Positions 1 through 8,498 of a DNA stretch of 64,000 bases are shown piece after piece. The notes below the pieces were generated by a model that was given only the letters and a program-made list of their open reading frames with translations, did no database searches and had not been told where the DNA came from. The position numbers were made by a program, and so were the translations under genes. Source of the DNA: Verrucomicrobiota bacterium (lineage in GTDB: Bacteria; Verrucomicrobiota; Verrucomicrobiia; Opitutales; Opitutaceae); the NCBI GenBank assembly GCA_023386835.1, contig JAEWIY010000006.1:25154-89153 (forward strand). Reading direction: 5' to 3'. Every line of letters begins with the position of its first letter. Within the stretch, counting starts at the first letter, position 1.

Positions 1-572
1 TAGTTGGTCCCCAACTCGCGCAATATCCCGGAATTCTTTTCCCATACCGCGTCGTGCGACTGTCCAACCGAGACGTGCACATAATGGAAGTATCCAAGGC
101 CTCGATCAGCACAGGCGCGCGTCAACTCGGCCACCAAGTCGCGACCGGCCGGCAATTCACAACTGTTCGGTCGGCCGAATTCCGACTGCCACAGGTAAGG
201 CCCGCCGCCGTGGTAGGGTGTGAAGCAAACGTACCGCATTCCGGCCGCGAGCGCCAAATCAGCGATCGCCTCCGCGTTGAACCGCTCGGCCCGGAACTGC
301 TGGGAAAGCGCTTCAAAAGTCACCCCTTCAGGCAGCGGGTCGTATTTGCTCCCGGGCAACAGGCTCGTGTTGTTGTAGTGCACGAACAGGCCCAGCTTCG
401 CGTCCTTAAACCATTGCAAGTTGGCCCCCCGGGGATCGCGCTCGAAAGCGTCGCCGTATCCACGGAGGTACTGCGGCACCGTGCTTTGCTCCGCGGCATG
501 TCCTTGGTTCGCGACGGTCAAAACCGCCCCAACAGCCATCCTCCCCAGAAACTCGCGTCGTGTCAGTGGCAT
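1..572 (-). CDS. GH29-like alpha-L-fucosidase family protein, Tat-exported (partial)
   Basis: Read on the minus strand, this frame starts at 572 with a twin-arginine leader (MPLTRREFLGRM, then a hydrophobic stretch ending near NQGHA). It runs off the window after about 190 residues. The mature N-terminus carries WFKDAKLGLFVHYNNTSLLPG-like sequence and, later, RYVCFTPYHGGGPYLWQSEF, which resembles the start of the GH29 alpha-L-fucosidase TIM barrel. The catalytic nucleophile would lie outside the window, so activity cannot be judged. The gene follows the MFS permease by only 10 bp and is the last visible gene of the TonB-receptor operon. A GTG directly precedes the ATG in frame, so the start could shift by one codon. 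It could be a GH29-fold relative without fucosidase activity. Confidence 0.72.
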   Translation of the reverse strand, partial: MPLTRREFLGRMAVGAVLTVANQGHAAEQSTVPQYLRGYGDAFERDPRGANLQWFKDAKLGLFVHYNNTSLLPGSKYDPLPEGVTFEALSQQFRAERFNAEAIADLALAAGMRYVCFTPYHGGGPYLWQSEFGRPNSCELPAGRDLVAELTRACADRGLGYFHYVHVSVGQSHDAVWEKNSGILRELGTN

Positions 573-582
573 CACATGAAAG

Positions 583-2055
583 TCAAAGGGGTGCCGCGTA
601 CGCCCTGTCGGGTCCGACGTGGCGCCGGCGATAACGTGCCACCTGCCAGACGCAGATTAACGCAGCTCCATAAAGGGCGCCTAGGATCACATTCACGAAG
701 CGGTAGCGCTCGATCTCCACCGCTCCGACCCACGGCAGCGTGACCGTTGCGGAAAAGTCGTGCAGCGCGTCGAGGATCCAGCCCGCCAGCGGACTCAGGA
801 TGAAAGCCAGGGCGATGGATTGCACGATGATGCCGGCGGAGCTGAGTTGAGCGTATCGGTCCCGGTGAAAGATCTCCTGGGCCAGCGCGATCTGCCCCAA
901 CATCACCACCCAGTAAAGCAGGCCGGTGACAAAGGAGGAGAGAAAGAAAGTCGTCGGTCCCACCACCAGCAGGAAGGACGCAAAATAGCTCACCGTCAGC
1001 ACCAGTAGGGACGGTATCATCACCCGCACCACACCGACGCGATCCAGCCACCGTCCCACGGGGTAGGCCACCGCCAGCCAGGCGATGGCGGGCCACGACA
1101 TCAACTTGCCAACCGTGTCCAGGTCCATACCCAGCTCTTTCTGCGGGAAAAAGACGAGGAAGCCGGAGATCGGGACAGCCGCATAGATGAAGAGCCGGCC
1201 CAGGTAGGTCCACCAGTAGATGGGGTGTGAATACGACTCCGCGACAAAGTTGCGGCACGCATTCAAGAAAGCCGTCCCACGCCCGGCGCCGGGACCAGCC
1301 TGATGCTTCTCCACGACCGGCGGGTATTCACCCTCCCGGACGAAGAAGCAGATCCCGAGAAACCCCGCCAGATTGAGGATCGCGAGGGCGATGAAGATCT
1401 CGTGCTGATGCGTCTCCGCCCGCCCCAGAAGCCAATAGGCCGTCACAAAGGTGCTCAGCGCCCCGACCACCCGAAACATCGCCAGGAAGCGCCCCATGTG
1501 GGTCGACGGGACGACATCACGAAAGAGCGAAAAGAACATCGTGGAAATCACCGCGTGCCCGAATCGAAATCCGACGGCGATGAGACCAAACGTGAAAATC
1601 ACGGGCGTGGACGGAAAACGGTCCAGCCAGTCGCGCGCGAACTCGTAACGCAGCAACCACGCCGCAATCTGCGGCGAAAAGGGGGTGGCAAACAGGGTGA
1701 TCGAGACGATGGGCGTCGCCCACAAAATGTAGGGGATCCGGCGCCCCCGCGGCCCACGTCGCCGATCGGCATGGAAACTCAGAATCGGGGTAACGATCAG
1801 CTGCATCACCGCGGCGATGGAGCTCACAATGATTGCGATCTCCCGGTCCGAAGCTTCATGCGCCTTGAGAATGACCGGCAGAATCTTGGCTTCGACCCGC
1901 TCGATCATCGTCAGGAAGACGTCAGCGGTGAGGAGCCAGCCAAACAGGAGCGCCAGCCGGCGCGAGGTGTACTGCAGCGTGCCGGCGCGATGGAGCACCG
2001 GCTGTTCCGGCGAAGCGACGGACGAGGTCGATGCAGGGGCCGGAGGTGCTTTCAT
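583..2055 (-). CDS. MFS transporter (sugar or oligosaccharide permease)
   Basis: This 490-residue protein has about 12 hydrophobic segments. Its loop between segments 2 and 3 reads HADRRRGPRGRRIPYI, the basic signature of the major facilitator superfamily. A hydrophilic tail of about 25 residues precedes the first segment. I chose the ATG at 2055 because GAGG lies about 8 nt upstream and because the longer frame would run into the stop of the preceding gene at 2075. The gene lies between an (alpha/alpha)6 protein and a GH29-like hydrolase in an operon led by a TonB receptor. The likely role is inner-membrane uptake of the saccharide that the receptor brings into the periplasm. The substrate cannot be read from sequence. 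Confidence 0.85.
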   Translation of the reverse strand: MKAPPAPASTSSVASPEQPVLHRAGTLQYTSRRLALLFGWLLTADVFLTMIERVEAKILPVILKAHEASDREIAIIVSSIAAVMQLIVTPILSFHADRRRGPRGRRIPYILWATPIVSITLFATPFSPQIAAWLLRYEFARDWLDRFPSTPVIFTFGLIAVGFRFGHAVISTMFFSLFRDVVPSTHMGRFLAMFRVVGALSTFVTAYWLLGRAETHQHEIFIALAILNLAGFLGICFFVREGEYPPVVEKHQAGPGAGRGTAFLNACRNFVAESYSHPIYWWTYLGRLFIYAAVPISGFLVFFPQKELGMDLDTVGKLMSWPAIAWLAVAYPVGRWLDRVGVVRVMIPSLLVLTVSYFASFLLVVGPTTFFLSSFVTGLLYWVVMLGQIALAQEIFHRDRYAQLSSAGIIVQSIALAFILSPLAGWILDALHDFSATVTLPWVGAVEIERYRFVNVILGALYGAALICVWQVARYRRRHVGPDRAYAAPL

Positions 2056-2074
2056 CGATCGATCCTCGGCGGCT

Positions 2075-3499
2075 CTAGAAGAACTGCTGCAACTCCGGCT
2101 CACTGCGGTCTATCGCACCGCTCAATTCCAGAAGCGCGAGGCAAAGGTAACCGACTCCGTCCACCGCCTCGTAACGCGCCTCGGTCGTATGACCTCGAAA
2201 CAGTCGATCCGCACCCAAGGTGCTCAGCGCTTCGTCGGCCAGACTATGTGCGCGCTTCACCAAGGCTGGAGCGTCTAGCACCCGGCCGAGTTGAAGCAGG
2301 AGATGGATCGCGCGCCCGTAGTGCTCCGCGTAAATGGGTCGGTCGCCTCGGGTCTGAAGGGCTTGCTCAAGTGCCGTCGCCCAGCGGCGACAGGCCTCGG
2401 CAAATAGCGGCTTACCTGTCTGCACCAGAAGATCGCAGCACACTCCCGCAAATTGGAAGGGGTAGTCGTGGCGGGGAAAGAGGGGATGCCAAAAATCAAC
2501 GTGATCGTCGGGTTGATAAATCGTCTCCTTCAAGCCGCGCACCCGCTCTCCGTCCGCCACGCGCACCATCCCGGCATAGGTCTGCGCCTCCACATCATAA
2601 CCAAATCTCAGATACGCTTCCACCACCTCTACCGCCAGATCGCGCAGCTCCGCCGCGCCGGTCAGCTCGGCGGCCCTTAACAGACAGCCCGCCCAGAGCC
2701 CGCATTCCGTGGTCGCCACGTGCTTGTCCCAGCGGTTCGTGGTCGGGTTGTTCTCGAGCAGCCCGGTCGCGGCTCCCCGATGGCTGAAGCTGAAGTGAGC
2801 GATGCGGCGGGCGAGATCCAGGGTGTCGGCATCTCCATCCTTGGCGGCAAGCCAGGCCAGCGATTCCACGAGCACGCCGCCCGCTTCGATGAACGCATGG
2901 TCACAGCGTTGATCCGCGTGGCGGTTGAACCCGCCAGTGGCAGCGTCGAAAACGTGGTGGCGACCCATCGCGCGCAACGCTTCCCGCGTAGCGCGAGGGC
3001 TAACCTCCCAGAAAGCCGTCCATAGCGGAGTGATCGGGCGCGCCTCGTGCAACTCCCCGGCTTCGTCCGCCGGCACCACCGCGAAGGGCTCTTCGTCGAC
3101 GTGGAACTTCACCACGGAGTCCAGATCCGGACGGTAGAAGTAGTGGTTGCCCCAGAGAAACAGACCGGTCGCCGAACAGGACCGCTCGAGGAACTCGGAG
3201 ATGTAAGCTTCGGTGGCGGTCGCTGCTTCGTGGCCGCGGCCGGTGCGACCGAGGAGCCGGGCGGCTGCGATCGCCGGCTGATCCCAGTAAAGGGAGCAGC
3301 CGCGCGGGGCGTCGATGTTGCGGTAGACGCGTTTGCCCGCGGCCGGCTCCGTCGTCGGAAACGTGCCCGTGCGGAGATCCACCGCGGACATCCACATGGC
3401 TGAAAAGTTACCCTCACGACGCTGCGGCCGCCCCTGCGTAAGGAGCGCCGCGAAGTGGGTCTCCACCGCGGTCAGGTAACGGGAGGCGAGCACGGACAT
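2075..3499 (-). CDS. (alpha/alpha)6-toroid protein, putative glycosidase or lyase
   Basis: This 474-residue protein has no obvious signal peptide and is mostly helical, with repeated aromatic-rich turns (SLYWDQPAIAAARLLGRTG, FLWGNHYFYRPDLDSVV, NRWDKHVATTECGLWAG, DHVDFWHPLFPRHDYPFQF). That pattern suggests a six-hairpin toroid as in AGE epimerases, GH88/GH105 and several lyases. I cannot place it in a named family. It lies 26 bp after the TonB receptor and 19 bp before the MFS gene, so it is co-transcribed with them. It probably processes the imported oligosaccharide in the cytoplasm. It could instead be an epimerase, because the fold alone does not decide. Confidence 0.6.
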   Translation of the reverse strand: MSVLASRYLTAVETHFAALLTQGRPQRREGNFSAMWMSAVDLRTGTFPTTEPAAGKRVYRNIDAPRGCSLYWDQPAIAAARLLGRTGRGHEAATATEAYISEFLERSCSATGLFLWGNHYFYRPDLDSVVKFHVDEEPFAVVPADEAGELHEARPITPLWTAFWEVSPRATREALRAMGRHHVFDAATGGFNRHADQRCDHAFIEAGGVLVESLAWLAAKDGDADTLDLARRIAHFSFSHRGAATGLLENNPTTNRWDKHVATTECGLWAGCLLRAAELTGAAELRDLAVEVVEAYLRFGYDVEAQTYAGMVRVADGERVRGLKETIYQPDDHVDFWHPLFPRHDYPFQFAGVCCDLLVQTGKPLFAEACRRWATALEQALQTRGDRPIYAEHYGRAIHLLLQLGRVLDAPALVKRAHSLADEALSTLGADRLFRGHTTEARYEAVDGVGYLCLALLELSGAIDRSEPELQQFF

Positions 3500-3525
3500 G
3501 CCGGATTAGCGCAGACGCGCTGGCC

Positions 3526-5757
3526 TTAGAATCGCGTCTCGACGGACAGGTAAAACGCTCGCGGATCACCGGGCTGGAACGATCCGTAATAGTAGTACTT
3601 GTCGAAGACATTGTTCACATTGAGTGCAAACGTCGTGGCCGGGCCAAAACGGCGGGTCGTGTAGCTGACGAAGAAATCGGCCTTCACGTACGACGGATTG
3701 ATCGTGCCCGTCTGCCAGCGCTCCTGCGGCCGCACCTCGTCGACGTAGCGTGCGCCACCACCCAGCGCGAGGCCGTTCCACGATCCTTCCGTCCAGCTGT
3801 ATTTGCCCCACAAGGACGCCGCATGCTTCGGCGTGTTCTCCATTCGAATCCCGACCTGGTTCGGCTCCTGCACATCCTTGATCGTTCGGGCCTCCCACAT
3901 GTAGGAGTAGTTGAAGAGCACGCTGAAATTTGCGCCGGGGCTGTAGGTCAGGTCCAGCTCCGCACCTTCCGACCGCTGCGTCCCGCCCAGGACGTACCAG
4001 GGGTTGAGACCCGTCTCCAACTCGCGCTGGAAATCGCGCCGGGCGATGCTCGCCAGCGTCACCTGGTAGATCGACACGCTGCCCGAGAGCCGTCCATCCA
4101 GTGCGTCAGCCTTGATGCCGGCTTCATAGCCTTTGCCCTGCTGCGGCGGCGCGACATTACCCTCGACGTCGATCGCATTGTTCGGGCGGAAGGATTTGCT
4201 GTAGTTGGCAAACGCATTCACCTGCGGCGTGAGGCTGAAAACGACGCCCGCCTGAGGTGTGGTCTTCTTCGCCTTCAGCTCCTGAGCCGACAGACGGTTG
4301 CCGTTGATGTCGTGCGGCACATCGGCGGTCGACATGTGTCGTGCGCCGAGCAATACATGGAGGCGCTCGTCAAACGCCGTGATCTGATCAGACAGATAGA
4401 ACGCCCGGGCGTAGGATGCGCCGCGAGTCCAGCCGGAGACGAAGGGCGCCACCCCGGCCAACTCCGCCAAGGCGCGACGAGGCGGATCCGACGGATACCA
4501 GCGCAGGATGGGACCGTTGCGCCCCGGCTTTCCCTTGCGCTCAAAATACCGGTACTCGAATCCGGCCAGGACCTTCTGACGGAGCGAACTCGTGTCAAAA
4601 ACGGCGGCGAGCTCGTTCTGAGTGTTAAACTGGTTCTCGCGTGAGATGCCGTTCGTGAACCGCTCCTGAAATGAACCGTCCGAACGCGGACGGTAGGCGT
4701 TCATCGTCAGCGTTTCTCTCTCCTGCTCGAAGTAGTCGACCCCGCTACGGAAGGTGATGCGATCCGACAGCCGCACCTGCAGATCGCTCAACACATTGCC
4801 GCGATCAAGATCGATGAAGGCATCGGGCCCGTTCGGATTGGCCGCGAAACCATTGGGGAAAATCTGCGGCACGTACTCGGTGATCTGCGGGGCGTTCGGT
4901 CCCAGAACGGATGGGATGTAGTTATCCACCGAAGCCGTGTTCGGGACGTCCGGATTGAACAGGAACAACGGGTGACTGGAGGACGCGAATGAGCGGGGGT
5001 TCTCCTTGCGGTGATACAGCTGCCCTGTGACCGTCCAGGAGACGTTTCGCCAAGGCTCCCAGGTGAAGGCCGCTGCTGTGGTTGACTCCCGCGCGTACGC
5101 GAAGTCCACCCAGTCGTTGCGGTCCAGATAACTTCCGAACACGCGGTACTTGAGTGATCCGTCGCGTGTGACTGCCCCCGTGGTATCGAGGGACACCTTC
5201 CGGAAATCCTCACTGCCATAGGTGGCTCGCAGCGTCGTCTGCGCCTGCGCCTGCGGACGCTTGGTGAGATAGTTGATCACACCGCCGGGCGAGACGAGCC
5301 CGTGAAACACGGCCGACGGGCCTTTGATCACTTCAATTCGGTCAATGAAGTCCGCCGAGAACGCGGTCGAAGACGAAGCGTCCGATCGGGCGTACCCGTC
5401 CTGCAGGATCAACGCCGCGAAACCGCGGACGTTGATCTTCATCGGGTCGCGGGCATTGGAGTTTACATTGGGCGCAAAGCTGACGGCGTCCTTCAGGTCG
5501 AAGGAAGCGGAGTCCCGGATGAAGTCTTCCGTGACCACGTTGATGGCCATCGGGACGTTGCGGATCTCCGTGGCGATACCGGTGGCGGTCACCGAGTTGG
5601 CGACCACGTAACCTCGGTCCTTCACACTTTCGACGCGAAATTCGGACAGGCGAACGGGACCATCGTCGTCCGTCACTGCCTGCCCGAGAGCAGAGGAAGC
5701 GACAGCGAGAGTGGCGAAAGACGCGAGCAGGCGTGGCAAAAGCGAACCAGCATTCAT
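3526..5757 (-). CDS. TonB-dependent outer-membrane receptor
   Basis: This 743-residue protein starts with a signal peptide (MNAGSLLPRLLASFATLAVASSALGQA). A plug domain follows, with the typical run EIRNVPMAINVVTEDFIRD, then VRGFAALILQDG and DRIEVIKGPSAVFHGLVSPGG. A long beta-barrel ends in a terminal phenylalanine (VETRF), as outer-membrane barrels do. An in-frame ATG lies further upstream at 5826, but the one at 5757 gives the signal peptide directly and leaves the operator region untranslated. The receptor leads an operon with an (alpha/alpha)6 protein, an MFS permease and a GH29-like hydrolase, so a carbohydrate ligand is more likely than a siderophore, although the plug resembles siderophore receptors. 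The divergent GntR/AraR-type gene probably regulates it. Confidence 0.9.
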   Translation of the reverse strand: MNAGSLLPRLLASFATLAVASSALGQAVTDDDGPVRLSEFRVESVKDRGYVVANSVTATGIATEIRNVPMAINVVTEDFIRDSASFDLKDAVSFAPNVNSNARDPMKINVRGFAALILQDGYARSDASSSTAFSADFIDRIEVIKGPSAVFHGLVSPGGVINYLTKRPQAQAQTTLRATYGSEDFRKVSLDTTGAVTRDGSLKYRVFGSYLDRNDWVDFAYARESTTAAAFTWEPWRNVSWTVTGQLYHRKENPRSFASSSHPLFLFNPDVPNTASVDNYIPSVLGPNAPQITEYVPQIFPNGFAANPNGPDAFIDLDRGNVLSDLQVRLSDRITFRSGVDYFEQERETLTMNAYRPRSDGSFQERFTNGISRENQFNTQNELAAVFDTSSLRQKVLAGFEYRYFERKGKPGRNGPILRWYPSDPPRRALAELAGVAPFVSGWTRGASYARAFYLSDQITAFDERLHVLLGARHMSTADVPHDINGNRLSAQELKAKKTTPQAGVVFSLTPQVNAFANYSKSFRPNNAIDVEGNVAPPQQGKGYEAGIKADALDGRLSGSVSIYQVTLASIARRDFQRELETGLNPWYVLGGTQRSEGAELDLTYSPGANFSVLFNYSYMWEARTIKDVQEPNQVGIRMENTPKHAASLWGKYSWTEGSWNGLALGGGARYVDEVRPQERWQTGTINPSYVKADFFVSYTTRRFGPATTFALNVNNVFDKYYYYGSFQPGDPRAFYLSVETRF

Positions 5758-5765
5758 GGGGCAAA

Positions 5766-5856
5766 TGTCTATACGTTTGTTCGTACAGCTAAGACCCTTC
5801 TGGCGATTGCGGCATGACGTCAACAACTAAACTGTCTTCTCGTTTGTCTATACATT
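5766..5856. promoter_or_regulatory. Three operator-like sites between receptor and GntR/AraR-type gene
   Basis: The 140-bp divergent gap holds three sites sharing TGT-N4-AC: TGTCTATACG (5766-5775), TTTGTTCGTACAGC (5776-5789) and TTTGTCTATACATT (5843-5856). The middle one closely matches my recollection of the Bacillus AraR box (TTGTACGTACAA-like). The first two abut, and the third lies about 70 bp away. Their position between the receptor and a GntR-headed regulator with a sugar-sensing domain suggests autoregulation and looping control. The repeats are seen directly; regulator binding is inferred. Confidence 0.6.
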
Positions 5857-5897
5857 TCGCTTTACTTCCGGAGCTTAAACACCACGATCCAAAACCC

Positions 5898-6986
5898 ATG
5901 GCCCAGTCTGCTGCGAAGCCCCGCATCACCGCCCGGCAGCGCATTGCTGCCGAACTCGCCCGCCAAATTCGTTCCGGAAAACTCGGACCAGAGGGTCGCC
6001 TTGAGGGTGAGATTGCCCTCGCGGAACGTTTCCAAGTCAGCCGAGGCACCATGCGCGCCGCGCTCGATGATCTGGTCCGCGCGGGCATTATCTCACGGAC
6101 CAGCGGGCGCGGCACGTTCGCCACCGACGCTGGAAATACAACGGTCCGCCCGCTCGTCCTGCTGCTGAAGGACGTCGACAAAGTGCAGAGCCAGGTGGTG
6201 ACCCACCTCATCCAAGGCATCGTGCCCGAAGCCGAGCAGCGAAATTCCTTTCTGGTCCTCCAGCACCGAAGCCCTGCTGACTGGAGCCCAGCCCTGTTGG
6301 CAAACTTGGGCGGCGTGATCGTCATGCCCCATGGCGCCACGCCATCGGACCTCGCTCAGCTTTCGTCACGGCGCATCCCTACGCTCCTCGCGACCGAGTC
6401 GGAGCTGGATGGGCCAGGCATGTCGCTGGGAATCGAATCCGTCAGCGAAGAACTCGCCCAGCGCCTTCTCGCTCTGGGGCATCGTCACTTCGCCCTGATC
6501 AGCGGCCACTCGCGGCACGCCGATCTGGCAAAGAAGCACGGAATCAGGACGGCGTTGGAGCGGGCCGGTCTGGATTTTTCCCAGACCCCCGATCTTCCCA
6601 CCAACTACAGCCAGGATGCGGGTTACCGCACCGCGCACGAATTGCTGACCCTCTCCCCGCGCCCCACGGCGGTGATTGCCTTCAACGACATGCTCGCGGT
6701 GCAAATGATCACCGTCGCCCGGCAACAGGGGCTCAGCATTCCGGACGACCTCAGCGTGGTGGGACTCAACAACGCACCGTTCAGTTCGATGATCGACCCC
6801 GCTCTCTGCTCCGCCGACATCCCGTATACCGAAGCCGGACGTCGCGCCGCCGAGCTCCTGCTCTCAGGCAGCCCGATCCGAGGAGACGCCGATGCGCTGC
6901 GTCTTACGTCCCGGGTGATTTGGCGAAAGAGCGCGGGGCCCGCCCCCAAGCCGACCCAGCGCCGCAGTCGCGCCCGCGTCTCGTAA
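5898..6986 (+). CDS. GntR-family regulator with LacI-type sugar-sensing domain (AraR-like)
   Basis: This 362-residue protein has an N-terminal winged helix of the GntR type in roughly residues 10-75 (QRIAAELARQIRSGKLGPEG, ALAERFQVSRGTMRAALDDL, SRTSGRGTFA). A periplasmic-binding-like effector domain follows, with LacI landmarks such as RPTAVIAFNDMLAVQMI and IPDDLSVVGLNN. This architecture is that of AraR, the arabinose repressor of Bacillus. The frame opens upstream at 5814, but the ATG at 5898 fits the family N-terminus and keeps the operators untranslated. The gene is transcribed away from the receptor operon and probably represses both. The inducer is presumably a mono- or disaccharide released from the imported substrate. 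Confidence 0.88.
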   Translation: MAQSAAKPRITARQRIAAELARQIRSGKLGPEGRLEGEIALAERFQVSRGTMRAALDDLVRAGIISRTSGRGTFATDAGNTTVRPLVLLLKDVDKVQSQVVTHLIQGIVPEAEQRNSFLVLQHRSPADWSPALLANLGGVIVMPHGATPSDLAQLSSRRIPTLLATESELDGPGMSLGIESVSEELAQRLLALGHRHFALISGHSRHADLAKKHGIRTALERAGLDFSQTPDLPTNYSQDAGYRTAHELLTLSPRPTAVIAFNDMLAVQMITVARQQGLSIPDDLSVVGLNNAPFSSMIDPALCSADIPYTEAGRRAAELLLSGSPIRGDADALRLTSRVIWRKSAGPAPKPTQRRSRARVS

Positions 6987-7063
6987 GCTCGCACCGCTCG
7001 AGCGACGAGCAGCCGGGCCGGTGAAACGATGCCCTGGCCCGTGCAGTCGCTCTCGCGCCTTCA

Positions 7064-7084
7064 GCCACGGGCGCCGCCCGTGGC
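7064..7084. terminator. Hairpin between convergent genes, possible bidirectional terminator
   Basis: Nine-base arms GCCACGGGC (7064-7072) and GCCCGTGGC (7076-7084) pair perfectly around a 3-nt loop. The site lies in the 153-bp gap between the regulator and the convergent oxidoreductase gene. No T-tract follows on either strand, so intrinsic termination is uncertain. Confidence 0.4.
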
Positions 7085-7139
7085 GTCACCTTCGCGTCGT
7101 CGCGTCTTTGCCATTCATTCCGCGAACGCGCCCAAATGC

Positions 7140-8306
7140 TCAGGCGAGGCGGCGCGCCTGGGCCTGTGAGCGGAGCGAGAGTTCGGCGGCTTTGAAGGCG
7201 TGCGCCTGCGTCATCGCCTTCTCCGTCCGGTTCAGGCAATCGAGGATCAGTTCGCCGAAGAAACGGAAACCGACCTGCCCCTTCACCTGGAGGTGGTGCT
7301 CCCCTTTCTCATCCACCAGGTACACGTGGTCGCCGCTCTTGTCGCGGCCGACGTCGACGTACTTCCGCAGCTCGATCGTTCCCTTCGTGCCGAGGATGAT
7401 CGTCCGGCCGTCGCCCCAGACGCTGAGGCCGTTCGGCGTGAACCAGTCCACCCGCACGTAGTTGGACGCGCCATTGTTTGCGACCAATGACGCCTCACCG
7501 AAGTCCTCAAATTCCGGATACTCCGGATGGGCGTAATTTGCGATGGCAGAGCTGATCACGCTCGCATCCGTCGCCCCGGTGAAGGTGAGGAACTGCTCGA
7601 ACTGATGGCTGCCAATGTCACACAGGATCCCGCCAAATTTTTCCCGTTCGAAGAACCAGGCCGGCCGCGAGGGCGCGTTGAGCCGGTGCGGTCCCAGGCC
7701 GATCACCTGCAAGACACGGCCGATCGCGCCCTGCTGGACCAGATCGGTCGCGAACATGGCCGACTCCACGTGCAACCGCTCGCTATAGTACACCATGTAC
7801 TTGCGGCCAGTCCGAGCGGCCACGATGCGCGCCTGCTCGAGTTGCTCCATCGTGGTAAACGGCGCCTTGTCGGTGAAGTAGTCCTTGCCCGCCTCCATCA
7901 CCCGGCAGCCGAGCGGCCCGCGCTCCGAAGTCACGGCTGCGGCCGCGACCAGGTGCACCGCCTGGTCGTTGAGAATCTCATCAAGCGACCCCGCCACCCG
8001 TACCTGCGGGAAACGCTTCTGAAACGCCTCCACCTTCTTCGGATCCGGATCGTAAACCCACTTCAACTCCGCCCCGGCCTCCATCAGGCCATTGCACTGG
8101 CCGTAGATGTGACCGTGATCCAGGTGCGCGGCCGCAATCACAAACTCACCCGGCTTGACCACCGGCCGAGGCTTGCCCACCGGCGCATAGGTCGCGCCGT
8201 CCCCCCGCGTAACGGGCTCGGACGTCTGGGCGCGCAGGGACGAGGGAACAAGCGAGCCGGCGGCAAGAGCTCCGGCAGTCTGGGTGAGGAAACGACGGCG
8301 ATTCAT
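7140..8306 (-). CDS. Gfo/Idh/MocA family oxidoreductase, Tat-exported
   Basis: This 388-residue protein opens with a twin-arginine signal (MNRRRFLTQTAGALAAGSLVPSSLRAQ). An NAD(P)-binding Rossmann domain follows (FVIAAAHLDHGHIYGQCNGL), with the family DKAPF element (DYFTDKAPFTT) in place of the usual EKP motif. The C-terminal half is the GFO/IDH/MocA substrate domain (GGILCDIGSHQFEQFLTFTGA). The glycine-rich dinucleotide loop is atypical (AAAHLDHGHIYG rather than GxGxxG). Export with a tightly bound cofactor would resemble Zymomonas glucose-fructose oxidoreductase. It probably oxidises or isomerises a sugar in the periplasm. Confidence 0.85.
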   Translation of the reverse strand: MNRRRFLTQTAGALAAGSLVPSSLRAQTSEPVTRGDGATYAPVGKPRPVVKPGEFVIAAAHLDHGHIYGQCNGLMEAGAELKWVYDPDPKKVEAFQKRFPQVRVAGSLDEILNDQAVHLVAAAAVTSERGPLGCRVMEAGKDYFTDKAPFTTMEQLEQARIVAARTGRKYMVYYSERLHVESAMFATDLVQQGAIGRVLQVIGLGPHRLNAPSRPAWFFEREKFGGILCDIGSHQFEQFLTFTGATDASVISSAIANYAHPEYPEFEDFGEASLVANNGASNYVRVDWFTPNGLSVWGDGRTIILGTKGTIELRKYVDVGRDKSGDHVYLVDEKGEHHLQVKGQVGFRFFGELILDCLNRTEKAMTQAHAFKAAELSLRSQAQARRLA

Positions 8307-8498
8307 GACGAGAGGGAGATGACGAGACTAAATGGAATCAGGGAAGGCGAGCGGCCGGCGTATTCGAAAGGTAGCGACGCCGCCCGCGGACGCTCCGGTC
8401 AAACCTTAAGCCGGCCCGCGGCGGCCCCAGGGAACCGCGCCCACGAGAGCTTCGCGCCCGACAGTCACCGGCATGTTGGCTGAGAACACGCGAGTGGC

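Noticed and set aside
1303..2787. Long open frame on the plus strand opposite the MFS and (alpha/alpha)6 genes
   Set aside because: It overlaps two well-supported genes antisense, is full of Arg, Pro and Gln runs and has no recognisable domain; GC-rich DNA opens many such frames.
7021..7461. Plus-strand frame overlapping the oxidoreductase end
   Set aside because: It starts in an intergenic hairpin region and reads Arg/Ser/Pro-rich sequence antisense to a well-supported gene.
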